Source: Sphingobacteriaceae bacterium (lineage in GTDB: Bacteria > Bacteroidota > Bacteroidia > Sphingobacteriales > Sphingobacteriaceae). Taken from it: a DNA stretch of 51,838 nucleotides. Below are positions 7,170-16,901 of this stretch, piece by piece. Numbering within the stretch: position 1 is the stretch's first letter; the number at the start of each line of letters is the position of its first letter. The notes under the pieces were generated by a model. The model worked only from the letters and a program-made list of their open reading frames with translations, ran no database searches and was not told the origin of the DNA. Location of the stretch: positions 1 to 51,838 of the forward strand of contig CANHCS010000005.1 of NCBI GenBank assembly GCA_947459195.1, given 5' to 3'. Both the position numbers and the translations under genes were made by a program.

Positions 7170-8270
7170 ATGACCAATTACACCAAATTGCCAGCCATTT
7201 TATTGTTAGCAGACGGGACCATTTACCACGGTAAAGCAGCCGGTAAAATTGGTACCACCACCGGTGAAATCTGTTTCAATACTGGCATGACTGGTTACCA
7301 GGAAATTTTTACCGATCCCTCCTATTTCGGACAAATTATGGTAACCACCAATGCACATATTGGTAATTACGGCATCCATGCTGAGGAAATTGAATCAGAT
7401 ACGATCAAAATAGCCGGTTTGGTTTGTAAAAATTTTAACATCACCTACAGCCGAAAAGAAGCTAATCAATCAATTCAAGATTATTTTCAAGAACAGAATG
7501 TAGTTGGAATTTCAGATATAGATACTCGCTCGCTGGTTCGACACATCAGAAATAAAGGAGCGATGAATGCCATTATCTCTTCCGAAATTTTGGATACAGA
7601 AGAACTGAAAAAGAAATTAGCTTCGGTTCCTTCGATGGATGGTTTGGAGTTATCTTCTAAGGTATCCACCCAAAAACCTTACTTCTATGGCAAAGAAAAT
7701 GCAAAGTATAAGGTTGCGGTGCTGGATTTGGGGGTGAAGAAAAATATTCTGAGAAATTTTGATGAGAGAGATGTTTATGCGAAAGTATTCCCGGCAAAAA
7801 CTTCTTTCAAAGAAATGGAAGCCTTCCAGCCGGATGGCTACTTTATCTCCAATGGACCTGGTGATCCTTCGGCGATGCCATATGCCATTGAAACCGTAAA
7901 AGAAATATTAGCTGCCAATAAGCCGCTTTTCGGAATTTGTCTGGGCCATCAATTGCTGGCTTTGGCCAACGACATCCGTACCATGAAGATGTTTAACGGA
8001 CATCGGGGCTTGAATCATCCGGTTAAAAATATCATTATTGATCATTGTGAAGTGACTTCACAAAATCACGGTTTTGGTGTCATTCCGGAGGATGTGAAAA
8101 AATCGGATAAGGTTGAAATCACCCATATCAACTTAAATGATCAATCGATTGAAGGCATCCGCATCAAAGGGAAAAAAGCCTTTTCGGTACAATATCACCC
8201 TGAATCATCACCCGGTCCGCACGATTCGCGTTACCTGTTTGATGATTTTATCAAATTAATGCAAGTTTAA
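7170..8270 (+). CDS. carA: carbamoyl-phosphate synthase small (glutaminase) subunit
   Basis: This subunit hydrolyses glutamine and channels ammonia to CarB to make carbamoyl phosphate for pyrimidine and arginine synthesis. The 366-residue protein has the CPSase small-chain N-domain (LADGTIYHGKAAG, NTGMTGYQEIFTDPSY) and a class I glutamine amidotransferase domain with the catalytic Cys257 in GICLGHQ and the His/Glu pair in QYHPESSPG. carB is not in the window. carA is followed 59 bp later by eno, which has its own -7 element. In many Bacteroidota carA follows rplQ; here rplQ is 42 kb away (see findings). Confidence 0.97.
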   Translation: MTNYTKLPAILLLADGTIYHGKAAGKIGTTTGEICFNTGMTGYQEIFTDPSYFGQIMVTTNAHIGNYGIHAEEIESDTIKIAGLVCKNFNITYSRKEANQSIQDYFQEQNVVGISDIDTRSLVRHIRNKGAMNAIISSEILDTEELKKKLASVPSMDGLELSSKVSTQKPYFYGKENAKYKVAVLDLGVKKNILRNFDERDVYAKVFPAKTSFKEMEAFQPDGYFISNGPGDPSAMPYAIETVKEILAANKPLFGICLGHQLLALANDIRTMKMFNGHRGLNHPVKNIIIDHCEVTSQNHGFGVIPEDVKKSDKVEITHINLNDQSIEGIRIKGKKAFSVQYHPESSPGPHDSRYLFDDFIKLMQV

Positions 8271-8284
8271 TACACAGATTTAAA

Positions 8285-9622
<1,338 letters not shown>

Positions 9623-9649
9623 AATCGCTTTAGTATTTAAAAATTAGAC

Positions 9650-9680
9650 TTGTTCGGTAGAATGAACATAGCTAACTTAG
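9650..9680 (+). promoter_or_regulatory. promoter of the ftsB-like gene (TTG-N20-TAACTTAG)
   Basis: TTG 9650-9652, a 20-nt spacer, then TAACTTAG 9673-9680. The -7 element ends six bases before the ATG, predicting a nearly leaderless message. Within the spacer, TGTTC (9651-9655) and GAACA (9664-9668) form an inverted repeat that could be an operator. Confidence 0.5.
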
Positions 9681-9686
9681 GATAAA

Positions 9687-10019
9687 ATGAAAAAAATCAT
9701 CGATATTTTCCGAAATAAATACTTCCTGGTAACCGCAAGTTTTGTGGTCTGGATGTTATTTTTCGATCGTAACGACCTTTTTTCACAATATGAGTACCGT
9801 GAGCAGTTAAATAAACTGAAAACAGAGCGGGAGTTTTATGCTAAGGAAACCAATTTGGTGAGAAGAGAAATTAAAGATCTTAGCACCAACCAAGCTACCG
9901 TCGAGAAATTTGCCCGTGAGCGATACTTGATGAAAAAACCGGATGAAGACATATTTGTCATCCTACCGGAAGAAAAGAGAGAGGAAAAGTCTTTTTTCTC
10001 TTCTTTGAAATTCTGGTAA
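9687..10019 (+). CDS. FtsB/DivIC-family septum formation initiator
   Basis: The 110-residue protein has a short cytoplasmic N-terminus, one transmembrane segment (about 12-27, FLVTASFVVWMLFF), a periplasmic leucine/charged coiled coil (about 32-70) and the family end motif EKFARERYLMKKPDEDIFVI. FtsB/DivIC proteins bridge FtsL and FtsQ/DivIB and help activate septal peptidoglycan synthesis at division. The position after eno is common for this family. The start at ATG 9687 is fixed by the promoter element immediately upstream. A strong terminator follows. Confidence 0.9.
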   Translation: MKKIIDIFRNKYFLVTASFVVWMLFFDRNDLFSQYEYREQLNKLKTEREFYAKETNLVRREIKDLSTNQATVEKFARERYLMKKPDEDIFVILPEEKREEKSFFSSLKFW

Positions 10020-10036
10020 GTTTCATTGCAAATACT

Positions 10037-10073
10037 AAAAAAAGCCTCCCAATATTATCAGGAGGCTTTTTTA
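10037..10073 (+). terminator. terminator after the ftsB-like gene
   Basis: AAAAGCCTCC (10040-10049) pairs with GGAGGCTTTT (10061-10070) around an 11-nt loop. The T-run continues to 10072, and the A-run on the other side makes it potentially bidirectional. Confidence 0.92.
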
Positions 10074-10082
10074 TGTTTAATG

Positions 10083-10163
10083 CGTCATTTCAACGAGTGA
10101 TAGCGAGGAGAAATCTCTAATGATAAACAGATTTCTCTTCCGATAAATCGGAATCGAAATGAT
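10083..10163. repeat. REP-like imperfect palindrome (dispersed-repeat type)
   Basis: GTCATTTCAACGAG and an inner GGAGAAATCT on the left match inverted AGATTTCTC and a terminal CGAAATGAT on the right. It makes an 80-bp imperfect palindrome with a GATAAA-type centre. This layout (CGTCATTTC...GGAGAAATCT...AGATTTCTC...GAAATGACG) is the familiar intergenic repeat found in many copies in Flavobacterium and Pedobacter genomes. Only this copy is seen in the window. It lies between the ftsB terminator and the 3' end of fabG. Confidence 0.7.
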
Positions 10164-10177
10164 GGATTCTTGAAAAA

Positions 10178-10921
10178 CTATAACATCCCTCCGCAAACAG
10201 AGATCACTTGTCCGTTTACATAGGCACTCATGTCAGAAGCGAGGAATACACAAACGTTTGCTACATCTTCAGTTTCACCGGCACGTTTCAATGGAATAGC
10301 CTGCGCCCATCCTTCCACTACTTTTGGATCCAATACATCGGTCATCTCCGTACGGATAAAGCCTGGAGCCACCACATTGGTACGAATATTTCTCGAACCC
10401 AATTCTTTGGCAATAGATTTAGAAAATCCGATGATACCCGCTTTAGAAGCAGCATAGTTTGACTGTCCGGCATTACCTTGCACCCCCACTACCGAACTCA
10501 TGTTAATGAACACCCCGTAACGATTTTTCATCATGATCTTAGAGGCGGCTTTCGTAACATTAAATATCGACTTCAGGTTCACATCCAAAACTTCATCCCA
10601 ATTTTCTTCAGTCATTCTCATTAATAAACCATCTTTGGTAATACCAGCATTATTCACCACAATATCGATGGTGCCAAAATCAGCCACTATGGCTTCGATC
10701 AGTTTTTCAGCCTCATCAAATTTTGAAGCATCTGAACGGTAACCTTTTACTTTAGAGTCGCCACTTTGTAATTCTTTTTCAAGCGCCTGACCTTTTTCAA
10801 CAGACGACAGATAGGTGAATGCCACGTGTGCACCTTGCTCCACAAATTTCTCGGCAATTTTACGTCCTATTCCTTTAGAGGCACCTGTAATCAGGGCTAC
10901 TTTTCCAGTTAATAATTTCAT
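10178..10921 (-). CDS. fabG: 3-oxoacyl-[acyl-carrier-protein] reductase
   Basis: This SDR enzyme reduces 3-oxoacyl-ACP with NADPH in fatty-acid elongation. The 247-residue protein shows the nucleotide-binding TGASKGIGRKIAEKF motif (about 13-27), NNAGITKDGLLMRM, and the catalytic Ser-Tyr-Lys set in MSSVVG and SNYAASKAG. The C-terminal CVFLASDMSAYVNGQVISVCGGML is typical of FabG. One residue differs from the textbook end (VCGGM for VDGGM), which is common in this family. It sits downstream of msrB (35 bp) and could be co-transcribed with it. Confidence 0.94.
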   Translation of the reverse strand: MKLLTGKVALITGASKGIGRKIAEKFVEQGAHVAFTYLSSVEKGQALEKELQSGDSKVKGYRSDASKFDEAEKLIEAIVADFGTIDIVVNNAGITKDGLLMRMTEENWDEVLDVNLKSIFNVTKAASKIMMKNRYGVFINMSSVVGVQGNAGQSNYAASKAGIIGFSKSIAKELGSRNIRTNVVAPGFIRTEMTDVLDPKVVEGWAQAIPLKRAGETEDVANVCVFLASDMSAYVNGQVISVCGGML

Positions 10922-10956
10922 ATTGTTTTTAAAAACTAATTCCCGAAAATAAGATT

Positions 10957-11418
10957 TTATTTCTTTTGGGCAGGAATAAAGCTCATAGAAACGGAATTGA
11001 CGCAGTGACGGGTATTTTTGGGAGTGAAACCTTCACCTAAAAAAACATGGCCCAGATGGCCCCCACACTTGGCACAAACAATCTCGGTACGCATCCCATC
11101 CGGATCGGGAATTCTTTTGACAGCTCCCTTAATTTCATCATCAAAACTAGGCCATCCGCAATGCGAATCGAACTTATCATCAGATCGGTAAAGAGGCGCA
11201 TTGCAGCGTCTGCACACATAGGTACCGGTTGCCTTGTTGTTCAAGTATTTGCCGGTATAAGGCATCTCCGTTCCTTTACGAACAATAATTCGCTCTTCTT
11301 CGGGAGTCAGTTGGTTATATTCCATTTTCTTTACAGATTTTTTAGGATCTTGTTGTGCACAGGCAATCGGCTGAAAGCCAGCAACAATAAAAAGTATGAT
11401 TAGAATTTTTCTCACCAT
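10957..11418 (-). CDS. msrB: peptide-methionine (R)-S-oxide reductase, exported
   Basis: MsrB reduces methionine-R-sulfoxide in oxidised proteins. The 153-residue protein has an N-terminal hydrophobic signal (residues 1-20, ending PIACAQQ) and then a complete SelR domain: zinc cysteines in CRRC and [13 protein letters not shown], and the catalytic Cys in RHCVNSVSM. The signal indicates periplasmic or membrane-anchored repair. The residue at -3 of Cys20 is proline, so it is a poor lipobox and may be cleaved by signal peptidase I instead. The ATG lies only about 13 nt after the T-tract of the sucD terminator, leaving no visible promoter. Confidence 0.94.
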   Translation of the reverse strand: MVRKILIILFIVAGFQPIACAQQDPKKSVKKMEYNQLTPEEERIIVRKGTEMPYTGKYLNNKATGTYVCRRCNAPLYRSDDKFDSHCGWPSFDDEIKGAVKRIPDPDGMRTEIVCAKCGGHLGHVFLGEGFTPKNTRHCVNSVSMSFIPAQKK

Positions 11419-11432
11419 ATAAATTTAAGAAA

Positions 11433-11462
11433 ATAAAAAATCCCGTGCTGGTAGCACAGGAT
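11433..11462 (-). terminator. sucD terminator
   Basis: On the minus strand ATCC-GTGCT pairs with AGCAC-GGAT around ACC (11440-11462) with one A.C mismatch, followed by TTTTTTATTT. It lies 25 nt after the sucD stop and directly before the msrB start codon. Confidence 0.85.
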
Positions 11463-11486
11463 CTATTCAGTAAAGGGAATGTAAAC

Positions 11487-12368
11487 TTATTTCCCCGCTT
11501 TTTTCAACTCTTCAGCCATAGCAGCACCAATTTCTGCAGGAGATTCTACTACCCGGATGCCGCATTCGCTCATGATCTTCATTTTGGCTGCAGCTGTATC
11601 ATCTGCTCCGCCTACAATCGCTCCCGCATGACCCATACGACGTCCCGGAGGCGCTGTTTGTCCGGCAATAAAACCAACCACTGGCTTGGTACCATTGGCT
11701 TTGATCCAACGGGCAGCTTCTGCTTCCATACCACCTCCAATCTCACCAATCATGATGATTCCGTCTGTTTCGGGGTCGTTCATCAATAATTCAACCGCTT
11801 CTTTTGTTGGAGTTCCGATGATCGGATCACCACCAATTCCAATGGCAGTAGTAATACCTAAACCGGCTTTTACTACCTGATCAACCGCTTCGTAAGTTAA
11901 AGTTCCCGATTTAGAAACCACACCCACTCTTCCTTTTTTGAAGATAAAGCCAGGCATGATACCAATTTTTGCTTCATCGGCAGTAATGATACCAGGGCAA
12001 TTCGGACCGATTAATCTACAATCACGGTCAGAAATATATTCTTTTACCTGAATCATATCCTTGGTTGGGATACCTTCTGTGATGCAAACAATCACTTTGA
12101 TTCCGGCTTCGGCTGCTTCCATAATCGCGTCGGCTGCGAAAGCAGGAGGAACGAAAATAATTGATACATCGGCACCGGTTTGGTCTACCGCTTCTTTCAC
12201 CGTATTGAATACCGGTTTATCTAAATGTTTTTGTCCGCCTTTACCAGGGGTTACTCCACCCACCACCTGAGTACCATAATCGATCATCTGTGTGGCATGA
12301 TAAGTTCCTTCGTTGCCGGTAAAGCCCTGAACAATTACTTTGGAGTTTTTATTAACTAATACGCTCAT
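11487..12368 (-). CDS. sucD: succinyl-CoA ligase alpha subunit
   Basis: This is the alpha subunit of the TCA-cycle enzyme that makes ATP or GTP from succinyl-CoA. The 293-residue protein shows the CoA-binding Rossmann segment [25 protein letters not shown], the [10 protein letters not shown] motif and the phosphohistidine site in GHAGAIVGG (about residues 243-251). It is complete. sucC, the beta subunit, is not adjacent, which is usual in Bacteroidota. It has one of the best promoters in the window and its own terminator, so it is a monocistronic unit. Confidence 0.97.
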   Translation of the reverse strand: MSVLVNKNSKVIVQGFTGNEGTYHATQMIDYGTQVVGGVTPGKGGQKHLDKPVFNTVKEAVDQTGADVSIIFVPPAFAADAIMEAAEAGIKVIVCITEGIPTKDMIQVKEYISDRDCRLIGPNCPGIITADEAKIGIMPGFIFKKGRVGVVSKSGTLTYEAVDQVVKAGLGITTAIGIGGDPIIGTPTKEAVELLMNDPETDGIIMIGEIGGGMEAEAARWIKANGTKPVVGFIAGQTAPPGRRMGHAGAIVGGADDTAAAKMKIMSECGIRVVESPAEIGAAMAEELKKAGK

Positions 12369-12385
12369 CTTGATTTATTGTAGCG

Positions 12386-12415
12386 CAAAACTAAGAGAAA
12401 GCCATTGTTAAACAA
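12386..12415 (-). promoter_or_regulatory. sucD promoter (TTG-N19-TAGTTTTG)
   Basis: On the minus strand TTG (12415-12413), exactly 19 nt, then TAGTTTTG (12393-12386), a perfect consensus match. The predicted leader is about 12 nt. Confidence 0.75.
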
Positions 12416-12454
12416 AAAAAGAATTGCCAATTCGTCACAGATTTTTTTGGGGGA

Positions 12455-13576
12455 TTATTTTATGACATAAGCAATAGAAAATTTAACACTGTTTTTAAGT
12501 ACAAATCGGTTAGTAACCGGGATGAGATAAGCCATGTCGAAGCCGAAATTTTTGTATTTGTAGCCTGTACCAAGTGCAAAATGCTGGCGGTTCCCTTTGT
12601 CTTGATGCTCATAAAAAAAGCCGGTTCTGAGTGCAAAAGTGTCCTTGTACACATACTCCAATCCAGAACCAATACTGATTTCTTGCAACTCTTCCGAAAA
12701 ACCACCAGGCGCATCGGCAAATGAACTGAACAAGGAAGATACTACACTACGGTTGGGATCTTTACCATCAATGATCTGACCGTTTCCGTCGTAAACAGGA
12801 GGCGTAGGTACCAATAATTTATTCAAATCGGTATGAAATGTGAGCTTTTGGCTTTGCCCATCAATTAGGAAACTGTAGGAGGCGCCCAGTTTCAGATTAG
12901 TGGGAAGAAACTCCGTTTTGGATGCCGAGTAGCGTACTTTAGTTCCTATATTGGAAATGACTACACCAAAGGCCCATTTCGCCCCATAATAACTACTCAA
13001 CTGCTCTTTTTCAAAATAAGCAGAAACATCTACTGCAAAAGCATTGGAGGGCTCTACCACTGTGTTGTTGTTCGAAGCGCCATCATGAATATCGCTGTGC
13101 AAATAACGGGCAGTCAATCCCATAGAGAAACTCTCACTCAACTTCCTTGAATAGCTAAGATCAACTGTATACTCTTTAGGATAGAAATATTGGGTAAAAT
13201 TTCCATTGTCATCTGCCCCTTCAATTTTGCCGTAAGAAAGAAAATAGATAGAAAGACCCAAGGCCGATTTTTCGTTCAGTTTTCTTATACCAGCTAAATT
13301 GGCAAGACTCACATCTTTGGTAAGATAGGGCATCAAGGGCTCATAGGATAAGCCTATGATGGCTTTGTTTTGGTTAAAAGCTATTTTAGAGGGATTGGAA
13401 TAAAGCGCATATGCATCTGGCTGACTGGCTACCCCCACATCCCCCATACCTGTAGAACGAGCATCGGGCCGAGTCAGTAAAAAAGACATGGCGGTAGGTA
13501 TGCTCCTATCCTGAGCTTTTGCAGAAAGGGAGCAGATGAAAATTAAAATCAGGTATCCATGCTTTTTCACACTCAT
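12455..13576 (-). CDS. porV: type IX secretion outer-membrane protein PorV (LptO)
   Basis: The 373-residue outer-membrane beta-barrel protein has a signal peptide ending AKAQ. It carries the PorV hallmark region close to the N-terminus: AMSFLLTRPDARSTGMGDVGVASQPDAYALYSNPSK. PorV is the FadL-like component that binds the C-terminal signal of T9SS cargo as it leaves the translocon and hands it to the PorU sortase. PorU is not adjacent here. The gene lies 12 bp downstream of a small protein bearing a T9SS sorting domain, so substrate and secretion component appear to share an operon. Confidence in the PorV assignment rests on the N-terminal motif. Confidence 0.88.
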   Translation of the reverse strand: MSVKKHGYLILIFICSLSAKAQDRSIPTAMSFLLTRPDARSTGMGDVGVASQPDAYALYSNPSKIAFNQNKAIIGLSYEPLMPYLTKDVSLANLAGIRKLNEKSALGLSIYFLSYGKIEGADDNGNFTQYFYPKEYTVDLSYSRKLSESFSMGLTARYLHSDIHDGASNNNTVVEPSNAFAVDVSAYFEKEQLSSYYGAKWAFGVVISNIGTKVRYSASKTEFLPTNLKLGASYSFLIDGQSQKLTFHTDLNKLLVPTPPVYDGNGQIIDGKDPNRSVVSSLFSSFADAPGGFSEELQEISIGSGLEYVYKDTFALRTGFFYEHQDKGNRQHFALGTGYKYKNFGFDMAYLIPVTNRFVLKNSVKFSIAYVIK

Positions 13577-13588
13577 AACAAAGAAAAT

Positions 13589-14074
13589 TTATTCGATGAC
13601 GATTTTATGGGTGATGGCCTTGTCTCCCAACCAAAATGTTAAAAGGTATAAACCAGATGGCACTTGAACATCCAAAGTGAGTTCTTGAAATCCGTTTGTA
13701 TACCAGTTATTGGGCCACTTCTTAATAATCTGCCCAGCATTATTAATTAATACAAATTGTATCCATGCAGGGGCATCAAGCTGAAAAGCGACCTTTACCT
13801 GATCAACAACCGGATTGGGGTAAACCTTGATCTCCATTGGCAAACCCGGCTCAAACAGGTTCGCATCTGGCTGATGGAAGCCCTGGGTGAGCATGATTTC
13901 ACTGGTTTGAATGGTTTGGATCACCACTTCCCCGAGTGTACATGAAAAAAAATACTCCGAGTTGAGCGCAAACTCCGTAGCACCTGATCCAATGGTCGGC
14001 CGCTCTGTTATTATTTGAGCCTGTACCGCAAAGGCAGAAATACATATGATGGAAAGTAAAACAGGTTTTTTCAT
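13589..14074 (-). CDS. small secreted protein with T9SS type A C-terminal sorting domain
   Basis: The 161-residue protein has a signal peptide (1-20, ending VQAQ). A short region about 20-75 (GSGATEFALNS...TLGEVVIQT...LTQGFHQP) matches the small SYSIGQVV...QGVQQP-type segment found before many sorting domains. The C-terminal domain of about 80 residues starts IKVYPNPVVDQVKV and ends GLYLLTFWLG...HKIVIE, the type A type IX sorting signal. There is almost no passenger beyond this. It is the first gene of a pair with porV. Its function is unknown: it may be a surface anchor protein or a Por-system accessory. Confidence 0.82.
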   Translation of the reverse strand: MKKPVLLSIICISAFAVQAQIITERPTIGSGATEFALNSEYFFSCTLGEVVIQTIQTSEIMLTQGFHQPDANLFEPGLPMEIKVYPNPVVDQVKVAFQLDAPAWIQFVLINNAGQIIKKWPNNWYTNGFQELTLDVQVPSGLYLLTFWLGDKAITHKIVIE

Positions 14075-14250
14075 TGATTAGAAGCTTTTAAGCACCAACA
14101 GCATAACGACATTTATCGTACCAATTATCGAGTTAAAACCCGGTGGAAGCAGGACATTTCCGATGAACAGCAGGATGAATACGATGAGCGGTCTGTTTTA
14201 AAGGACCAATGAAAGACTAAAAGATGTGGGAACAATTGATTTAAGGGAGA

Positions 14251-16074
14251 TCAATCTACTTTTGAATGTACAGATTTAGCAACACCAGCTGAGGAAAACT
14301 GCAAATCGTAGAGTTTCTTGTAATAATTATTTTGTTTCAGCAGTTCTTGATGTGTGCCTAATTCTTTCACTTCTCCCTGATCCAAAACCAAGATCTGATG
14401 GGCATGTTGAATAGTAGAGAGGCGGTGCGCAATAACGATGGAGGTCCGATCTTTCATCAGACGGAGGATGGCCTCCTGAATAAGTAATTCTGTCTCGGTA
14501 TCTACCGAGGAAGTAGCTTCATCCAAAACCAAAATAGAGGGCTGATGAACCAGGGCTCTGATAAAAGATACCAACTGAGCCTGCCCTGCAGAAAGCGTTG
14601 CGCCCCGTTCCATTACTTCATATTGGTAATTTCCAGGGAGTTTGTTGATAAAGGCATCTGCACCTACTTCTTTAGCAGCAGCCTTAATTTGCTCCAGGGT
14701 GATTTCAGGCTGATAGAGATCGATATTGTGAGCTACCGTATCTGAAAAAAGGAAAACATCTTGTAAAACGGTTGCCACCCTCGATCGTAAAAAATTCAAG
14801 TCGTATTCCCGGATATCTATACCATCCAGTTTAATACTACCCTTGTTAATTTCATAAAAGCGGTTCAATAAATTGATGATGGATGATTTGCCAGCTCCCG
14901 TAGCTCCCACTAAAGCCAGTGTCTGACCTGCTTTCACTTTAAATGAAATATCTTTCAATACCCAGTTCTCCTCCTGATAAGCGAACCAAACTCCTTCAAA
15001 TTCTATTTCTCCTTTGATGTGCGCTGGCTGATATGTTCCATTATTCGGAGTAATTTCATCGGTATCTAATACATGAAAAATACGATCGGCAGCCACCATA
15101 CCCATTTGCAAGGTGTTAAACTTATCGGCCAGCTCTCTGATCGGCCTAAAAAGCATATTAATGAACATCAGAAAAGCGATCACCAAACCAGGGCCTGCTT
15201 TTTCAATTTGAAAAAAGTTGAGAATATTGATGATTTCTGATTCATTTAAGATCATTTGAGCTCCATACCAAACCAAGAGTCCCATTGAGATGGCAGAAAT
15301 GATCTCTACCACCGGAAAAAAGATGGAATAAGACCAGTTGGAAGCAATATGGGCATCGCGGTGTTTGGCATTGATGGCTTTGAACTTCTTCATTTCTTGT
15401 TCTTCGCGAGCAAAAAACTGAATGACACTGATGCCGGTAATGTGTTCCTGCAAAAAGGTATTGAGTTGCGTTACTTGTCTTCTAACGTCCTGAAAAGCTT
15501 TTTTGATGGCTTCTTTAAATACATAGGTTGCCAACAAGAGCAATGGCATGGGCAATAAAACCACCAGCGTGAGTTTCCAGCTGTAGATGGTCATACAGGC
15601 AATAATGGTGACAATTTGTAAAACATCTCCAATAATGGAGATCAAACCCTCAGAAAAAATATCAGCGATGGTTTCCAAATCGGAAACGGTACGGGTAATC
15701 AATTGGCCGATAGGCGTCCGGTCGAAATATTTTAACCGCAAACTGGTGATGTGATTAAAAGTTGCGATACGTAAATCACGGATCACCGATTGCCCCAGTC
15801 CATTAGTGGCATAGGTGTGATAATATTGCACCACCGTTTGCAAGATCAGCAAACCCAACATCAACAAACTCATGTTGATCAGACCAGCCTGATCATTATT
15901 TACCACGAAACGATCGATGGTTTGCTCGATGAGTAAAGGCCTCAGGGGGGCCAAAATGGCCAAGCCAATGGTGAGAAAAACCGCCAATAAAAAAACAGAT
16001 TGGTAGGGCTTTACATACGCAAAAACACGCGAAAGCAAGCGAAAATCAAAGGCTTTACCACTTACTTCGGCCAT
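14251..16074 (-). CDS. ABC exporter, fused permease and ATPase (MsbA-like)
   Basis: The 607-residue half-transporter has an N-terminal type-IV exporter membrane domain with about six helices (roughly 20-325). The ATPase domain shows Walker A GATGAGKSS, the Q-loop LQDVFLFSDT, the ABC signature LSAGQAQ (variant of LSGGQ), Walker B ILVLDEATSSVDTETE and the H-loop IVIAHRLSTIQ. It would act as a homodimer or a heterodimer. The substrate cannot be read from sequence; lipids, peptides or drugs are all possible. It follows truA with a 1-bp gap, so the two are probably co-transcribed. Confidence 0.92.
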   Translation of the reverse strand: MAEVSGKAFDFRLLSRVFAYVKPYQSVFLLAVFLTIGLAILAPLRPLLIEQTIDRFVVNNDQAGLINMSLLMLGLLILQTVVQYYHTYATNGLGQSVIRDLRIATFNHITSLRLKYFDRTPIGQLITRTVSDLETIADIFSEGLISIIGDVLQIVTIIACMTIYSWKLTLVVLLPMPLLLLATYVFKEAIKKAFQDVRRQVTQLNTFLQEHITGISVIQFFAREEQEMKKFKAINAKHRDAHIASNWSYSIFFPVVEIISAISMGLLVWYGAQMILNESEIINILNFFQIEKAGPGLVIAFLMFINMLFRPIRELADKFNTLQMGMVAADRIFHVLDTDEITPNNGTYQPAHIKGEIEFEGVWFAYQEENWVLKDISFKVKAGQTLALVGATGAGKSSIINLLNRFYEINKGSIKLDGIDIREYDLNFLRSRVATVLQDVFLFSDTVAHNIDLYQPEITLEQIKAAAKEVGADAFINKLPGNYQYEVMERGATLSAGQAQLVSFIRALVHQPSILVLDEATSSVDTETELLIQEAILRLMKDRTSIVIAHRLSTIQHAHQILVLDQGEVKELGTHQELLKQNNYYKKLYDLQFSSAGVAKSVHSKVD

Positions 16075-16075
16075 C

Positions 16076-16813
16076 TTATAAGTATGGATATTTTACTTGA
16101 GTAAGATAAAGCCCGCAAGCTGGGACCGAGGCTCCCGCATTGGAACGGTTTTTACTATCTATGATTTGATGGATTGACTCAGGTGGCATGTTACCCTGCC
16201 CAATCTCCACCAAGGTGCCTACAATGGCCCGTACCATGTTCCTCAAAAACCGGTCGGCGGCAATATGAAAAACCAAACCGAAATCACTTTTTTCCCAATA
16301 AGCTTCCTTAATCTGGCAATTATTGGTAAATGTTTGAGTGTTGGACTTGCTAAAACAAGAGAAATCGGTATAATTCTTCAATTGCGCTGCAGCTTCATTC
16401 ATCAAATTTAGATCGGGGATTTCTTTCAAAAACCAGGAGAAATCTTGTCTAAAGGGATTTTTTTCAAAATGAATATGGTATTCGTAGGCACGCAATTGGG
16501 CATCGAAACGGGCATGGGCATCGGCAGCAACAGGAATGAACCTTTTAACGGCAATATCAAAAGGCAGCAAACCATTCAGGCTGTAAAGGTGCCGCTCGTT
16601 GAGCTCTATTTCGGTATCTAAATGAGCGAAATGCTGAGTGGCATGAACGCCGGTATCGGTACGGCCGCAACCGATAGTCTCTACCGGATGGCGAAGGAGC
16701 GTTTCCAAAGCCTCATTCAATAATTGCTGAACGGTGATCGCATTGTCTTGTATCTGCCAGCCATGATATGCCTTTCCCAGATATGCCAGCTCGATGAAAT
16801 AACGTTGCGCCAT
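16076..16813 (-). CDS. truA: tRNA pseudouridine(38-40) synthase
   Basis: TruA isomerises uridines 38-40 in the tRNA anticodon arm. The family motifs are LAYLGKAYHGWQ near the start, the catalytic Asp in GCGRTDTGVHA (about 50-60), RAYEYHI and FLRNMVRAIVG. I choose ATG 16813 (MAQRYFIELAYLG, 245 residues) over the track start at 16834. A perfect promoter -7 element lies at 16828-16821 between the two starts, and the family begins close to this Met. The next gene, an ABC exporter, starts 1 bp after its stop. Confidence 0.94.
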   Translation of the reverse strand: MAQRYFIELAYLGKAYHGWQIQDNAITVQQLLNEALETLLRHPVETIGCGRTDTGVHATQHFAHLDTEIELNERHLYSLNGLLPFDIAVKRFIPVAADAHARFDAQLRAYEYHIHFEKNPFRQDFSWFLKEIPDLNLMNEAAAQLKNYTDFSCFSKSNTQTFTNNCQIKEAYWEKSDFGLVFHIAADRFLRNMVRAIVGTLVEIGQGNMPPESIHQIIDSKNRSNAGASVPACGLYLTQVKYPYL

Positions 16814-16820
16814 GATAGCG

Positions 16821-16850
16821 CAAAGGTACAGCAAGATGCGCTAACGACAA
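16821..16850 (-). promoter_or_regulatory. truA promoter (TTG-N19-TACCTTTG), nearly leaderless
   Basis: On the minus strand TTG (16850-16848), 19 nt, then TACCTTTG (16828-16821). Only seven bases separate it from the ATG at 16813. This settles the start codon and predicts a message with almost no 5' leader. Confidence 0.75.
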
Positions 16851-16853
16851 AGG

Positions 16854-16882
16854 TTGAAATACTCATCAAAACCTTATCTTTG
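16854..16882 (+). promoter_or_regulatory. promoter of the DUF4293 gene (TTG-N18-TATCTTTG)
   Basis: TTG 16854-16856, 18 nt, then TATCTTTG 16875-16882. Its -33 box lies only 3 bp from that of the divergent truA promoter, so the two promoters stand back to back and polymerase binding may be mutually exclusive. Confidence 0.7.
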
Positions 16883-16901
16883 TATAAAATGAAAAATTAA
16901 C

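Noticed and set aside
16814-16834. Upstream ATG for truA
   Set aside because: A perfect -7 element lies downstream of that ATG, so it would not be in the message.
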